Below, one piece after another: positions 1 through 8,375 of a stretch of 64,000 nt of DNA (position 1 is the first letter of the stretch; every line of letters starts with the position of its first letter). This stretch comes from Aquisphaera insulae (GTDB lineage Bacteria > Planctomycetota > Planctomycetia > Isosphaerales > Isosphaeraceae): the NCBI RefSeq assembly GCF_011064615.1, contig NZ_JAALJH010000007.1, positions 62,001-126,000 on the forward strand, in the 5' to 3' direction. Both the position numbers and the translations under genes were made by a program. The notes beneath the pieces are model-generated. The model saw nothing but the letters and a program-made list of their open reading frames with translations, ran no database searches and had not been told where the DNA came from.

Positions 1-1494
1 TTCGACGCCCAGAAGGGCTCCGGCGGGCTCTGGAACAACTCGCCCGGCAAGCCGGGCAAGGACCCGCTGGTGAACGCGGATAGGCCGATCGGCGAGTGGA
101 ACACCCTGCACATCATCCAGGTGGGCTCGCGGACGACGATCTACCTGAACGACAAGCTCGTCGTGGACAACGCGATCATGGAGAACTACTGGGACCGTTC
201 CACGCCGATCCCGGCGACCGGGCCGATCCAGCTCCAGACCCACGGCCACGAGATCCGCTGGCGGAACATCAAGGTCCGCGAGATCCCCGGCGACGAGGCC
301 AACGCCATCCTCGCCGGGAAGGGAGCCGCCGGCTTCACGTCCCTCTTCAACGGCAAGGACTTCACCGGCTGGAAGGGCCCGGTGGAGAACTACCAGGTCA
401 AGGACGGGGCGATCGTCTGCAAGCCGGAGCACGGCGGCACGATCTACCACGAGGGCGAGCTCAAGGACTTCGTCGCCCGCGTCCAGTTCCGCCTCCCCCC
501 CGGCGGCAACAACGGCCTGGCGATCCGCTACCCCGGCGAGGGTGACACCGCGTACGTCGGCATGACCGAGCTCCAGGTCCTGGACAACACGGCCGACCAG
601 TATCGCACGCTCGACAAGCGGCAGTATCACGGCTCGGCTTACGGCATGGCCGCCGCCAAGGTGGGCTACCTGCGGCCGGTCGGCCAGTGGAACTACCAGG
701 AGGTGACCGTGCAGGGCTCGAAGATCAAGGTCGAGCTGAACGGGACCGTGATCCTGGATACGGACCTGGCCACGGCGAAGGACTTCATGGCCGGCTCCGC
801 GCATCCGGGCAAGGACCGGACCTCCGGCTTCTTCGGCTTCGCCGGCCACAATGATCCGGTCGAGTTCCGCGAGGTCTACGTCAAGTCGTTGAAGCCGGGC
901 GAGGCCGCCGACGGCTTCACCGCCCTGTTCGACGGCAAGACGCTGGACGGCTGGAAAGTCAACGGCGGCAAGTCGAAGTATCGGGTCGAGGATGGCACGA
1001 TCGTCGGCACGACCGACGACCACGGCGCCAACACATTCCTCTGCAAGGGCGACTTCGCGGACTTCCTGCTGGAGGCCGAGGTCAAGGATGACCCGCGGCT
1101 GAACTCGGGCTTCCAGGTCCGCAGCCACGTCGGCGAGAACAAGATCGTCCAGGGCCCCCAGTGCGAGGTCGCCCTCAAGTCCTCGGGCACCGCGGGCCGT
1201 TTCTACGACGAGGGCCGACGCGGCAAGTGGCTCTGCGAGATCCCCGACGCCGCCAAGGGCACCTTCGACGACCAGGGCTGGAACCGCTACAAGATCCTCG
1301 TCCAGGGCCACCGCTACCGGTCGTGGGTCAACGGCGTCCCCTGCTCGGACTTCACCGACGACATGGACAAGTCCGGCTTCATCGGCCTCCAGGTCCACGC
1401 AATCCCCCAGGGCGAAGGCCCCTATGAGGTCCGCTGGCGGAATGTCCGGATCAAGGAGCTGAAGCCCGGCGAGAAGGTTGAGGGGATCGACTGA
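1..1494 (+). CDS. DUF1080 (3-keto-disaccharide hydrolase-like) repeat protein, 5' end outside window
   Basis: The reading frame is open from the first base, so the N-terminus lies upstream of the window. The visible 497 residues hold the end of one DUF1080 unit and two more complete ones. The complete units open with FTSLFNGKDFTGWK (about residue 113) and FTALFDGKTLDGWK (about residue 305), and units end in E.RWRN.+.+E(I/L). DUF1080 is a concanavalin-like beta-sandwich, very abundant in planctomycetes; some members act as 3-keto-glycoside hydrolases or lyases on sugars. I infer a secreted carbohydrate-active role, but no signal peptide can be seen because the start is missing. The family call is firm; the substrate is unknown. 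Confidence 0.9.
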   Translation, partial: FDAQKGSGGLWNNSPGKPGKDPLVNADRPIGEWNTLHIIQVGSRTTIYLNDKLVVDNAIMENYWDRSTPIPATGPIQLQTHGHEIRWRNIKVREIPGDEANAILAGKGAAGFTSLFNGKDFTGWKGPVENYQVKDGAIVCKPEHGGTIYHEGELKDFVARVQFRLPPGGNNGLAIRYPGEGDTAYVGMTELQVLDNTADQYRTLDKRQYHGSAYGMAAAKVGYLRPVGQWNYQEVTVQGSKIKVELNGTVILDTDLATAKDFMAGSAHPGKDRTSGFFGFAGHNDPVEFREVYVKSLKPGEAADGFTALFDGKTLDGWKVNGGKSKYRVEDGTIVGTTDDHGANTFLCKGDFADFLLEAEVKDDPRLNSGFQVRSHVGENKIVQGPQCEVALKSSGTAGRFYDEGRRGKWLCEIPDAAKGTFDDQGWNRYKILVQGHRYRSWVNGVPCSDFTDDMDKSGFIGLQVHAIPQGEGPYEVRWRNVRIKELKPGEKVEGID

Positions 1495-1519
1495 AGCTTG
1501 CGGAACCGTGCCTTCTTTC

Positions 1520-1559
1520 CCCCGGGCCTCGAACATCCCCCACAGTTCGAGGCCCGGGG
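1520..1559 (+). terminator. Strong hairpin after the DUF1080 gene
   Basis: A perfect 14-bp inverted repeat (CCCCGGGCCTCGAA / TTCGAGGCCCGGGG) encloses a 12-nt loop, 25 nt past the stop codon. No T-tract follows, so this is a terminator-like or RNA-stabilising hairpin rather than a textbook intrinsic terminator. Confidence 0.5.
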
Positions 1560-1651
1560 CGTCCCGGACGATGAGGGCGATGGTCGGACCATGATCCCGG
1601 AAATCGAGTAAGATGAGGGAGGAGACAGGCAACACGATTCGGAGGATGACC

Positions 1652-2020
1652 ATGACCCTCCTGGCGGATCGCCCCCTCACGCTCGCCATCCCCTTGCATG
1701 AGGAACCACCGGGCGTGCTTCGCGTGGGGAAGAGCCGCGTCTTGCTGGAGCTCGTCATCCGTGCCTTCCAGCGCGGACAGACGCCGGAAGCGATCGTCCA
1801 ATCGTTCGATACCCTGCGGCTATCCGACGTCTACGCGGTGGTCAGCTACTATCTCGCGAATCCGGCCCCGTTCGACGAGTATCTGCAGCGTTGCGATCGG
1901 GAAGCGGACGCGGTACGCCTCAAGCTGACGGCCGCGGGCATGACCGATCGCGTCGGCAAGGAGGAACTCCTCGCCCGCGCCCGGGCCAGGGGGTTACTGC
2001 GCAATGAGGCTGCTGACTGA
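1652..2020 (+). CDS. DUF433-family antitoxin
   Basis: This 122-residue protein matches the DUF433 pattern: an N-terminal strand region (PLTLAIPLHEEPPGVLRVG) followed by a small helical segment, RVLLELVIRAFQRGQTPEAI, and LRLSDVYAVVSYYLANP. DUF433 proteins are usually the antitoxin partners of DUF5615 PIN-like toxins. The start at 1652 is chosen because GGAGG at 1641-1645 lies 6 nt upstream; ATGs at 1646 and 1613 are in frame alternatives. The end overlaps the downstream toxin reading frame by 17 nt, typical of a co-translated toxin-antitoxin pair. Confidence 0.8.
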   Translation: MTLLADRPLTLAIPLHEEPPGVLRVGKSRVLLELVIRAFQRGQTPEAIVQSFDTLRLSDVYAVVSYYLANPAPFDEYLQRCDREADAVRLKLTAAGMTDRVGKEELLARARARGLLRNEAAD

Positions 2021-2350
2021 CGAGAACTTCGATGGCGACATCGCGCGTGGCCTCATGCGTCGGAGGGCGGATCTGGATCTGGTGCGCGTCCAGGATGTCG
2101 GCCTGACGGAAACCCTCGATCCCCTCATCCTGGCCTGGGCCGCCGACGATCGGAGGATCCTGCTGACACATGATCGCGAGACCATCCCCGCCTTCGCGTA
2201 CGACCGTATACGTCGTGGAGAACCGATGCCGGGGTCTTCCTCGTGAATGACCGAATGCCGAAGGGCCAGGCCGTTGAGGAACTGCTTCTGGCCATCGAAT
2301 GCCTCGAACCTGAGGACTGCGCTGACCAGGTGCGTCACTTCCCTCTTTGA
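2004..2350 (+). pseudogene. DUF5615 PIN-like toxin, frameshifted
   Basis: The frame starting at 2004 encodes a typical DUF5615 N-terminus (MRLLTDENFDGDIARGL, then RILLTHDRETIPAFAYDR) but stops at 2246 after 80 residues. The missing C-terminus continues in another frame from about 2233 (VFLVNDRMPKGQAVEELLLA through DCADQVRHFPL) to a stop at 2348-2350. Adding one G to the GGGG run near 2230-2233 restores one continuous protein of about 115 residues, the usual family length. The PIN-like acidic residues (D7, E8, D56) lie in the intact half. The toxin is therefore probably inactive, unless the missing base is a sequencing error or the tract is phase variable. Confidence 0.75.
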
Positions 2351-2411
2351 AAGGTGTTTTGCGACACCAAGACGGGGTTCTCACGCACTCTTGATGATCG
2401 GTGACACCAAG

Positions 2412-3146
2412 ATGGAACCGCTCATGGGCGAAGGCTCTCAACGGCCCGAGCAAGGGTACCCCGAACGGATCGACGGCCGGCGGTTCTTCCTCAGCACGGC
2501 CATCTCCTTGTTGATCTTCGTCCTCTGCCTGTTCCCGCCCGCGGGGGACTGGGCATGGCCCAGGGGGTGGCTCTTCCTGGGCGTGCTGCTCGCGTCGTCG
2601 ACCCTGGTGGTCCTCTACCTGTTGAGGGTGAATCCCGACGTCATCGCCGGCCGGGTCAACCCTCATGGACGGCCCAGGACCTGGGACCTGCTCCTGGGGC
2701 TGCTCGTCGCCTTGCCGTCGATGCTGGCGATCCCGATCGTGTCGGCGCTCGACGACGGGCGCTACCACTGGTCCCGGCTCTCCGGGTGGGGCTGTGCCTT
2801 CGGCTATGTCCTGCTGCTCATCGGGATTGCCGGGATGACCTGGGCGGAGGCGGTGAACAGGTTCTTCGAGCCGTCCGTCCGCATCCAGACCGACAGGGGC
2901 CACCACGTCATCGACACCGGCCCCTACGCCATCATCCGGCATCCGGGATACGCCTTCGGCTTCCTGCTGTTCCTCGGCATGCCCCTGGCGCTCGGCTCAC
3001 TGGTGGGCCTGATCCCCGTCGCGGTCCTGGCGTTCTTCCTTGTCGTGCGGACGATGCTGGAGGACCGGACGCTCCAGGCCGAGCTGCCGGGATATCGGGA
3101 ATACACCCGACGCGTCCGCTACAGGCTGGTCCCGGGCCTCTGGTAG
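2412..3146 (+). CDS. Isoprenylcysteine carboxyl methyltransferase (ICMT)-family membrane protein
   Basis: A 244-residue integral membrane protein with about five hydrophobic segments. The C-terminal signature HHVIDTGPYAIIRHPGY followed by a hydrophobic span and ELPGYREYTRRVRYRLVPG is the SAM-binding region of the ICMT/PEMT-like family. Bacterial members methylate isoprenoid-linked or lipid substrates and few have known substrates. The ATG at 2412 is preferred; 2394 and 2424 are possible. The open frame extends upstream to 2247, but that part overlaps the broken toxin and has no membrane-protein character. Confidence 0.8.
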   Translation: MEPLMGEGSQRPEQGYPERIDGRRFFLSTAISLLIFVLCLFPPAGDWAWPRGWLFLGVLLASSTLVVLYLLRVNPDVIAGRVNPHGRPRTWDLLLGLLVALPSMLAIPIVSALDDGRYHWSRLSGWGCAFGYVLLLIGIAGMTWAEAVNRFFEPSVRIQTDRGHHVIDTGPYAIIRHPGYAFGFLLFLGMPLALGSLVGLIPVAVLAFFLVVRTMLEDRTLQAELPGYREYTRRVRYRLVPGLW

Positions 3147-3171
3147 TCGAAGTCGACTTCCCTGGCTCCCG

Positions 3172-3513
3172 TCAGATCCAGCTCGCGGGGAAGCCGTCGG
3201 GTTCGCCCGGGAGCGTGGCTTCCGGCGAGGGCTCGTGGAGACCTGGCTCCTCCCAGGAGTTGAACTCGTGGGACTGGAGCAGGCGGGAGAGGGCGGCCTC
3301 GCGGCGGTTCCGGATCTTCTTGTGGGCGACGTGATAGCCGCCGCATCGCTTGCAGCGGAAGGGGACGACGCGGTAGCCGGGGCGGGACCGGCCGGTGGCC
3401 TGGATCCAGATCTCCAGGGTGATACGGTGCCCCTCGGCCGCCTGGCGGTCGGGGTGGAAGACCTTGTGGCAGGCCGCTTCAGCGCGCGGAAGGATCCAGT
3501 CTGTGCGTGCCAT
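3172..3513 (-). CDS. Small protein with a zinc-knuckle-like CxxC motif
   Basis: This 113-residue protein begins MARTDWILPRAEAACHKV and contains RCKRCGGYHVAHKKIR, a CxxC...H arrangement seen in small zinc-binding proteins. Just before it lies GHRITLEIWIQATG, a predicted beta strand. The C-terminus is acidic and proline-rich and probably disordered. It ends 25 bp from the convergent ICMT-type gene. I do not recognise a function; nucleic-acid binding is a guess from the CxxCGG motif only. Confidence 0.6.
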   Translation of the reverse strand: MARTDWILPRAEAACHKVFHPDRQAAEGHRITLEIWIQATGRSRPGYRVVPFRCKRCGGYHVAHKKIRNRREAALSRLLQSHEFNSWEEPGLHEPSPEATLPGEPDGFPASWI

Positions 3514-3829
3514 GGGAATCGGGCCCTCACCACGGCCGCCGGGCGCACGATCGGCGCGGGGCTCGCGGGATGACGGGACATCGAATGGGAGTGGGACGCG
3601 GCCGCGTCGGCGCCGGGCTCCACCCGGCCTGTCCGAACGCCTCGCGGGAGGATCCCGGCGGGGGATGCCCGACGTCCGTTACAGAATGGAAACGCCGGGA
3701 ATGCTCGCCGGTGACCGGCTCTCCTCGCGGACCGAGGCGTTGTGGCCGACGGCCATCGCCCGCGTGCTCCTGCCGCAACATCGGCGCGGGAGCTGGGCGA
3801 TCCGGCGGGCCTGCACGGGCAGACGGGGC
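3514..3829. other. Intergenic stretch, no gene seen
   Basis: This 316-bp gap separates two minus-strand genes. Open frames here are short overlaps with no family resemblance. It presumably holds the promoter of the 113-residue protein, but I see no clear -35/-10 pair. Confidence 0.5.
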
Positions 3830-5149
3830 TCACTCGGTGCGGTGGATCTCGTTGACCTCGTCTTCCCAATAGCTGGGGAGGCGGCCCCAGGGATTGTCCC
3901 CCTTGGGAGTGTCGGAGACGTAGAGGTAGCCGATCCGCTTGAGGATCGCGCCGTGGACGACCTGACGCATGGCGTCCGCTCCCTTGACCTGGTAGGCGAG
4001 GGCCGCGAACCGCGAGGGGTCGCGGTGGCCGTAGGAGGAGGGGAGCTTGAAATCGGTGAAGCCCTGGAAGTCGGCGAAAACACAGGTCGCGTCCGAGCAC
4101 TGTCGGGTGATGTAAGCTTCGTCGCAGGTCGTCCCCGGGTTGTTCACGACGAGGGCGTCCTTGATCTTCCGCCGTGCCGCGTCGCGGATCTCTATGTAGG
4201 CAGGGGCCTTGCGTGCGTCCGTCGATTGCTGGTCGAGGAAGAAGCCGCCGATCGGCGGATAGAACTCGACCCAGCGATCGAGATCGGCCTGGATCTCGGC
4301 CACCGGCCGGGCACCATACCTGGTGTTGACGTAGCCGATCACGACGATCCCGGCGTCGTGAGCCTCCCGGATGGCCCGGGCATAGTCGGGGTTCCGCTGA
4401 TTGCCGGGGCCGCTGTCGGGATTCGCGACCGCGACGACCTTGACCTTGGCCGCCGCGGCCGCGAGGCGACGCCAGTCGTTGAGGCCCTCTCCGGCGGGGT
4501 AGAAGTAGGCCGGGACCAGGAGGCGGAGCCTGGGGCCGCCTCCGGCGAGAGCTGGGCTGGCGTTGGGCTCGTCCGCGGCCCCGGGGCCGGTCGTGTCCGA
4601 AGCATCCGGGGCTGCCTTCGGCACGCCTCCGCCGACGGGGCGATCGGGCGTTCCCGGCGGCGACTCGCGTCGAGGGCGCAAGGAGGGCAGCCAGACGAAT
4701 GCGGCGCCGCCGAGCAGCAAGGCGGCGATCCCCGCCGCCAGGATCGCCTTGCGTCGCGGGCCGGCGCCGGCCCGTCCGGGCCCCGTCGCAACGCCCGGCT
4801 GCTGCGGGAAGACGGCCGTCTGGACTTCATCCGGGTCGCCGGAGCTGGCGCTCCCCGTGCCGCTGCCGCTATGGCTGCCGCTGTGGGTGACGGGGGGAGC
4901 GGCCACCGAGCTCGCCGTCGGCCGGGTGCCGGCGGGATTACCCGCGGGGAACCACCACGAGGGGATCTCGCCGTTGTCCACGACGCCGGATGGGAACATG
5001 CCGTCGGGAATGGGGGGGGACGAAGGAGTCGTCGTTCCCGGCTGGCCGATCACCAGCATGTTGCCGCAGACGGGACAGCGTGTCCGCTTGCCGGCGTGGT
5101 GGTCCTCCGCCTTGAATCGCCTCCCGCAGGAGCACGCCACCGAGATCAT
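3830..5149 (-). CDS. Zinc-ribbon, single-span membrane protein with spherulin-4-type glycosidase domain
   Basis: The 439 residues divide into three parts. Residues 1-33 form a zinc ribbon with C6, C8, C25 and C28. A Pro/Ser/Gly-rich linker leads to a membrane segment at about 134-154 (AILAAGIAALLLGGAAFVWL). Residues 205-439 match the spherulation-specific family 4 domain: LVPAYFYPAG, VVAVANPDSGPG, GIVVIGYVNTRYG, IGGFFLDQQS and LVVNNPGTTCDEAY. Related domains are TIM-barrel endo-galactosaminidase-like enzymes. The topology puts the ribbon in the cytoplasm and the enzyme outside. The zinc ribbon plus linker is a planctomycete habit. Substrate unknown. Confidence 0.8.
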   Translation of the reverse strand: MISVACSCGRRFKAEDHHAGKRTRCPVCGNMLVIGQPGTTTPSSPPIPDGMFPSGVVDNGEIPSWWFPAGNPAGTRPTASSVAAPPVTHSGSHSGSGTGSASSGDPDEVQTAVFPQQPGVATGPGRAGAGPRRKAILAAGIAALLLGGAAFVWLPSLRPRRESPPGTPDRPVGGGVPKAAPDASDTTGPGAADEPNASPALAGGGPRLRLLVPAYFYPAGEGLNDWRRLAAAAAKVKVVAVANPDSGPGNQRNPDYARAIREAHDAGIVVIGYVNTRYGARPVAEIQADLDRWVEFYPPIGGFFLDQQSTDARKAPAYIEIRDAARRKIKDALVVNNPGTTCDEAYITRQCSDATCVFADFQGFTDFKLPSSYGHRDPSRFAALAYQVKGADAMRQVVHGAILKRIGYLYVSDTPKGDNPWGRLPSYWEDEVNEIHRTE

Positions 5150-5532
5150 GCGTCAACCTCCGGTATGGTTCGCGCTCCGATGGCCCGCTGCCCGCCCGTC
5201 AGTTGATCGCGGCATGGCACGTCGAACATGCATGGCTCGTGCCGACGTGACATCCCGGGCGCCTTCCGAAATGGAGGCCGGAATCACTGCTCTTTTCTTA
5301 CAAGCATACCTGGCGAGGATGGGAAGCCTCAAGCGTCGGAGTTCGCCGTCGCCCGGGAATGGAGGCGGCACGCCGCCCGATGGGCTCGAATCCGCGGTCG
5401 GGACCCGACGCCCGGCCGGCGGGGGCGTGCGCCTTGTCGGGGCCGATCTGGTATGATAACGGGAGTGCCGCGAGCCGGCTGCCGCATCGGGGCGTCGCCG
5501 TCGCCACGCAATCGCCCACCGCAGGACGCCTC
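5150..5532. other. Divergent promoter region between spherulin-4 protein and kinase
   Basis: The 383 bp lie between two genes read away from each other and must hold both promoters. It includes a local low-GC run near 5288-5308 and, for the plus-strand gene, an extended -10 listed separately. No small gene is convincing here. Confidence 0.6.
5449..5457 (+). promoter_or_regulatory. Extended -10 promoter candidate for the kinase gene
   Basis: TGGTATGAT fits an extended -10 (TGnTATGAT, 5 of 6 to TATAAT) about 75 nt upstream of the kinase start. No good -35 sits at the right distance, as is allowed for extended -10 promoters. Confidence 0.35.
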
Positions 5533-8364
5533 ATGGCCGAGCCCCAGACCTCGCGATTCTGGCAGGCATGTCTCCAGAGCGGGCTGCTCGACGCCGCGAG
5601 CCTGGCCGCCTGCTGGGAGGGGATCGCGCCGGAGAAGCGGGACGCGGCGGAGCACCTGGACCGCCGGCTGGCCAGGCAGGCCATCCAGCGGGGTTTCCTC
5701 AGCCTCTGGCAGGCGCAGCAACTCCTCGCCGGGCGGACCAGCGGGTTCCGCGTGGACCGCTACGTCCTCGTGGACCTGATCGGCCAGGGGGGCATGGGGC
5801 GGGTCTATCTCGCCCGCGACTCGCGGCTCAATCGCCTGGTGGCCCTGAAGATCCTCTCTCCCGAACGGATGAACAACCCGCGGGCGATCGCCCGGTTCCA
5901 GCGAGAGGCCCGCGTCGGCGCCCAGCTCCAGCACGAGAACCTGGTCCGGATCTACGACTTCGGGGAGTCGAGCGGCCGCTACTTCCTGGTGATGGAGTAC
6001 ATCGAGGGAAAGACGATCGGTGCGCTGATCTCGGCCCAGGGGCCGATGCCCCCGGCCACGGCCGCCCGACTCGTCCGTCAGATCGCGCTGGGGCTCGAAC
6101 ACGCCCGCCGCAAGGGCCTCATCCATCGCGACGTCAACCCGTATAACATCCTGGTGACTCACGACGGGACGGCCAAGCTGGCCGACCTGGGCCTGGCCCT
6201 CGATCTCGCGGAAGAGGATCGCGTGACCCGCGACGGGGCGACCGTCGGCACGTTCGACTACGTGGCCCCGGAGCAGGCCCGGCACTCGCACTCCGCGGAC
6301 ATCCGCAGCGACATCTACTCGCTGGGATGTACGTTCTATCACATGATTGCCGGGCAGGTTCCGTTCCCCAGCCCGAGCCTTCCGGAGAAGCTCTTCGCGC
6401 ACCAGGCGCTCGAGCCCACGCCGCTTTCTCAGTTCGTGCCGGAGATCTCCGCGGGCCTGGCCGAGGTCGTCCGGAGGATGATGCGTAAGACGCCCGACGA
6501 GCGGTATCCGACGCCGCTGCACGTCGCCCAGGCGCTGGACGCCTGCCTGGACGAGCCCGGGCTCGCGGCGGGGGACCCGGCCGGGCCCGCGGGCGATCTC
6601 GAGGTCGCGACGGGGATCTTGATGCCCGGCGATCCTGCCGCCCCCACGGCGGAGTCCGGCTCGTCGCATCAGTCCGGGCCGCCATCCCCGGCCTCGCCCT
6701 CGCCGGATCTCGGACCGGGGGAGCGGTTCGTGGAGGCGGTCGAGGCGTCGCCGGTCGCCGCCGCCGGCTACGACCTGGGCGAGCGCTCGCCGATGGCCGC
6801 CGCCGTCGACGCTTCGTCGGCCGTCGCGACGGCGACGCCACCCCCCGCCGACGACCACGCGGTCGGCAGCGAGGAAGAGATCCCGCTCTACCTGGACCTC
6901 GGCCCGGAGCCGTCCCTGACCGAGTCGATCGCCCGGGCCCGGCCCTGGTTCTCCGGGGAGCGGTCGTCGTCGTCGGGCCTCCATGCCACTCCCGCGGCGG
7001 CCACGATCTCGCCGGTGGTCGGTGCCCCCCGGGGATTCGCCGGTCGGCTCCGCGGCCGATGGCCCTGGGTGATCGCCGCCTCCCTCATGGCCGCCGCCCT
7101 GGCCCTGGCCGCCTACGTCACGCTCCGGCGGTCCGGCGGCGCGGTGCCCGTCACGCCCGCTGCGAAGACCCAACCGACCCGTGCACCCCGCGGCGATCAG
7201 CCGATCTCCGCGGCATCCTCGCCCGCCCCCGCCCCCGCCCCCGCCCCCTCGTCCGCGGCCGCGGCCGCGGCGGATGCGGCCCCTCCGCACCCGGACGCGG
7301 CGATCACGGTCCTCGACTCCGAGGGCGCGGAGTTGCCGCCCCCCAAGGACATCTATCAGGCCATGGAAGCGGCCCTCGGTGCGAAGGGCTGGGTCGTCCT
7401 GAACAACCGAGAACCCCTGGCCGTGGCCGTGCCGGACGCGCCCCGGGTCATGGCGAGCTCCGGCTGGCTCAAGATCAAGGCCGCTCCCGGGACGAGCCCC
7501 GTCCTGATCGCCGAGCTCAAGGGCAAGAACCCATTCCTGGTCACCGGGGCCACGACGAACCTGGTGGTCGAGGGCCTGACGATCGTGGCCCGGTATCCCG
7601 CACCCTCCTCCGGCCAGCCGGCCAACCCGCCCCCCCTGATCCTGGCCGCCGGGCCGGCGGAGTTCCGCCGTTGCGCCTTCCTGCGGGAGAAGGGGCCGGC
7701 GGCGGCCGGATCGAGGGCGGTCGTCGCCGAGGGGGGCCGGCTGACCGTGGAGAATGCCTGGTTCCGCGGCTTCGAAACCGCCCTGGATGTCCACGCCATC
7801 GGGGGCGCGACGACCCGGCTCAAGCAAACGATGATCGTCCCCGCGGCCGGACAGCCGGGTTGGGGCATCTCCTCACGGTTCTTCGGCGGCGGCTCCGGCG
7901 GGCCGCGGACGCTGACACTGGACCGCTGCACCTTCGCCGCGGGCGCGGGCCTCCTGCGGCTCTCGGGGTTCCTCCCCGCGGGGCCGCTCCAGGTCAGGGC
8001 CACCGACTGCGCCGTGCAGGCGGCGCACCTGGCCGGCTGGGACCCCGGCACGCCGGCCGTCGCCTGGGACCCAAAGGCGGTGACGTGGCAGGGGGAGCGG
8101 AACCAGCTCGCCATCGCCGGCCCGGCCTGGGTGGCGCAACCCGGCGAGGGGGCCGCGGCGGTCGCCCTCGACCGCGACGGCTGGGCCCGTCTCGCCGCGG
8201 AGAAGGAACCCGTGCTCGGGCCGATCGAGTTCCACACCCCCGCCGCGTCACGGCCGGAGTCGCCCGAGCCGGCCGACTTCGCCATCGGCTCGCCGGGGGC
8301 CCGCCGCGTCGGTGCCGACCCGGACCAGGTCGGGCCCGTGAAGTCGCCCGCGAATGCGAAGTGA
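5533..8364 (+). CDS. Hanks-type Ser/Thr kinase fused through a membrane span to a beta-helix-like sensor domain
   Basis: The protein has 943 residues. An N-terminal adaptor typical of planctomycete kinases (residues 1-72) precedes the kinase domain: glycine loop GQGGMGRVY, K106 in VALKIL, catalytic loop HRDVNPYN at 198-205, DLG instead of DFG, and APEQ. In the HRDxKPxN motif the lysine is Asn (N202). An Ala/Pro linker surrounds a membrane span (WPWVIAASLMAAALALAAYV). The outer part has repeated short strands such as LVVEGLTIVA, LTVENAWFRG and LTLDRCTFAA, suggesting a right-handed beta-helix. Start chosen at 5533; the frame is open to 5359. The rhodanese gene follows after 11 bp. Confidence 0.85.
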   Translation: MAEPQTSRFWQACLQSGLLDAASLAACWEGIAPEKRDAAEHLDRRLARQAIQRGFLSLWQAQQLLAGRTSGFRVDRYVLVDLIGQGGMGRVYLARDSRLNRLVALKILSPERMNNPRAIARFQREARVGAQLQHENLVRIYDFGESSGRYFLVMEYIEGKTIGALISAQGPMPPATAARLVRQIALGLEHARRKGLIHRDVNPYNILVTHDGTAKLADLGLALDLAEEDRVTRDGATVGTFDYVAPEQARHSHSADIRSDIYSLGCTFYHMIAGQVPFPSPSLPEKLFAHQALEPTPLSQFVPEISAGLAEVVRRMMRKTPDERYPTPLHVAQALDACLDEPGLAAGDPAGPAGDLEVATGILMPGDPAAPTAESGSSHQSGPPSPASPSPDLGPGERFVEAVEASPVAAAGYDLGERSPMAAAVDASSAVATATPPPADDHAVGSEEEIPLYLDLGPEPSLTESIARARPWFSGERSSSSGLHATPAAATISPVVGAPRGFAGRLRGRWPWVIAASLMAAALALAAYVTLRRSGGAVPVTPAAKTQPTRAPRGDQPISAASSPAPAPAPAPSSAAAAAADAAPPHPDAAITVLDSEGAELPPPKDIYQAMEAALGAKGWVVLNNREPLAVAVPDAPRVMASSGWLKIKAAPGTSPVLIAELKGKNPFLVTGATTNLVVEGLTIVARYPAPSSGQPANPPPLILAAGPAEFRRCAFLREKGPAAAGSRAVVAEGGRLTVENAWFRGFETALDVHAIGGATTRLKQTMIVPAAGQPGWGISSRFFGGGSGGPRTLTLDRCTFAAGAGLLRLSGFLPAGPLQVRATDCAVQAAHLAGWDPGTPAVAWDPKAVTWQGERNQLAIAGPAWVAQPGEGAAAVALDRDGWARLAAEKEPVLGPIEFHTPAASRPESPEPADFAIGSPGARRVGADPDQVGPVKSPANAK

Positions 8365-8375
8365 AGGAGGATCTC

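Noticed and set aside
5329..7827. Long minus-strand open frame (832 codons) opposite the kinase gene
   Set aside because: Arg/Gly/Pro-rich translation without domains; it is the antisense shadow of a high-GC gene.
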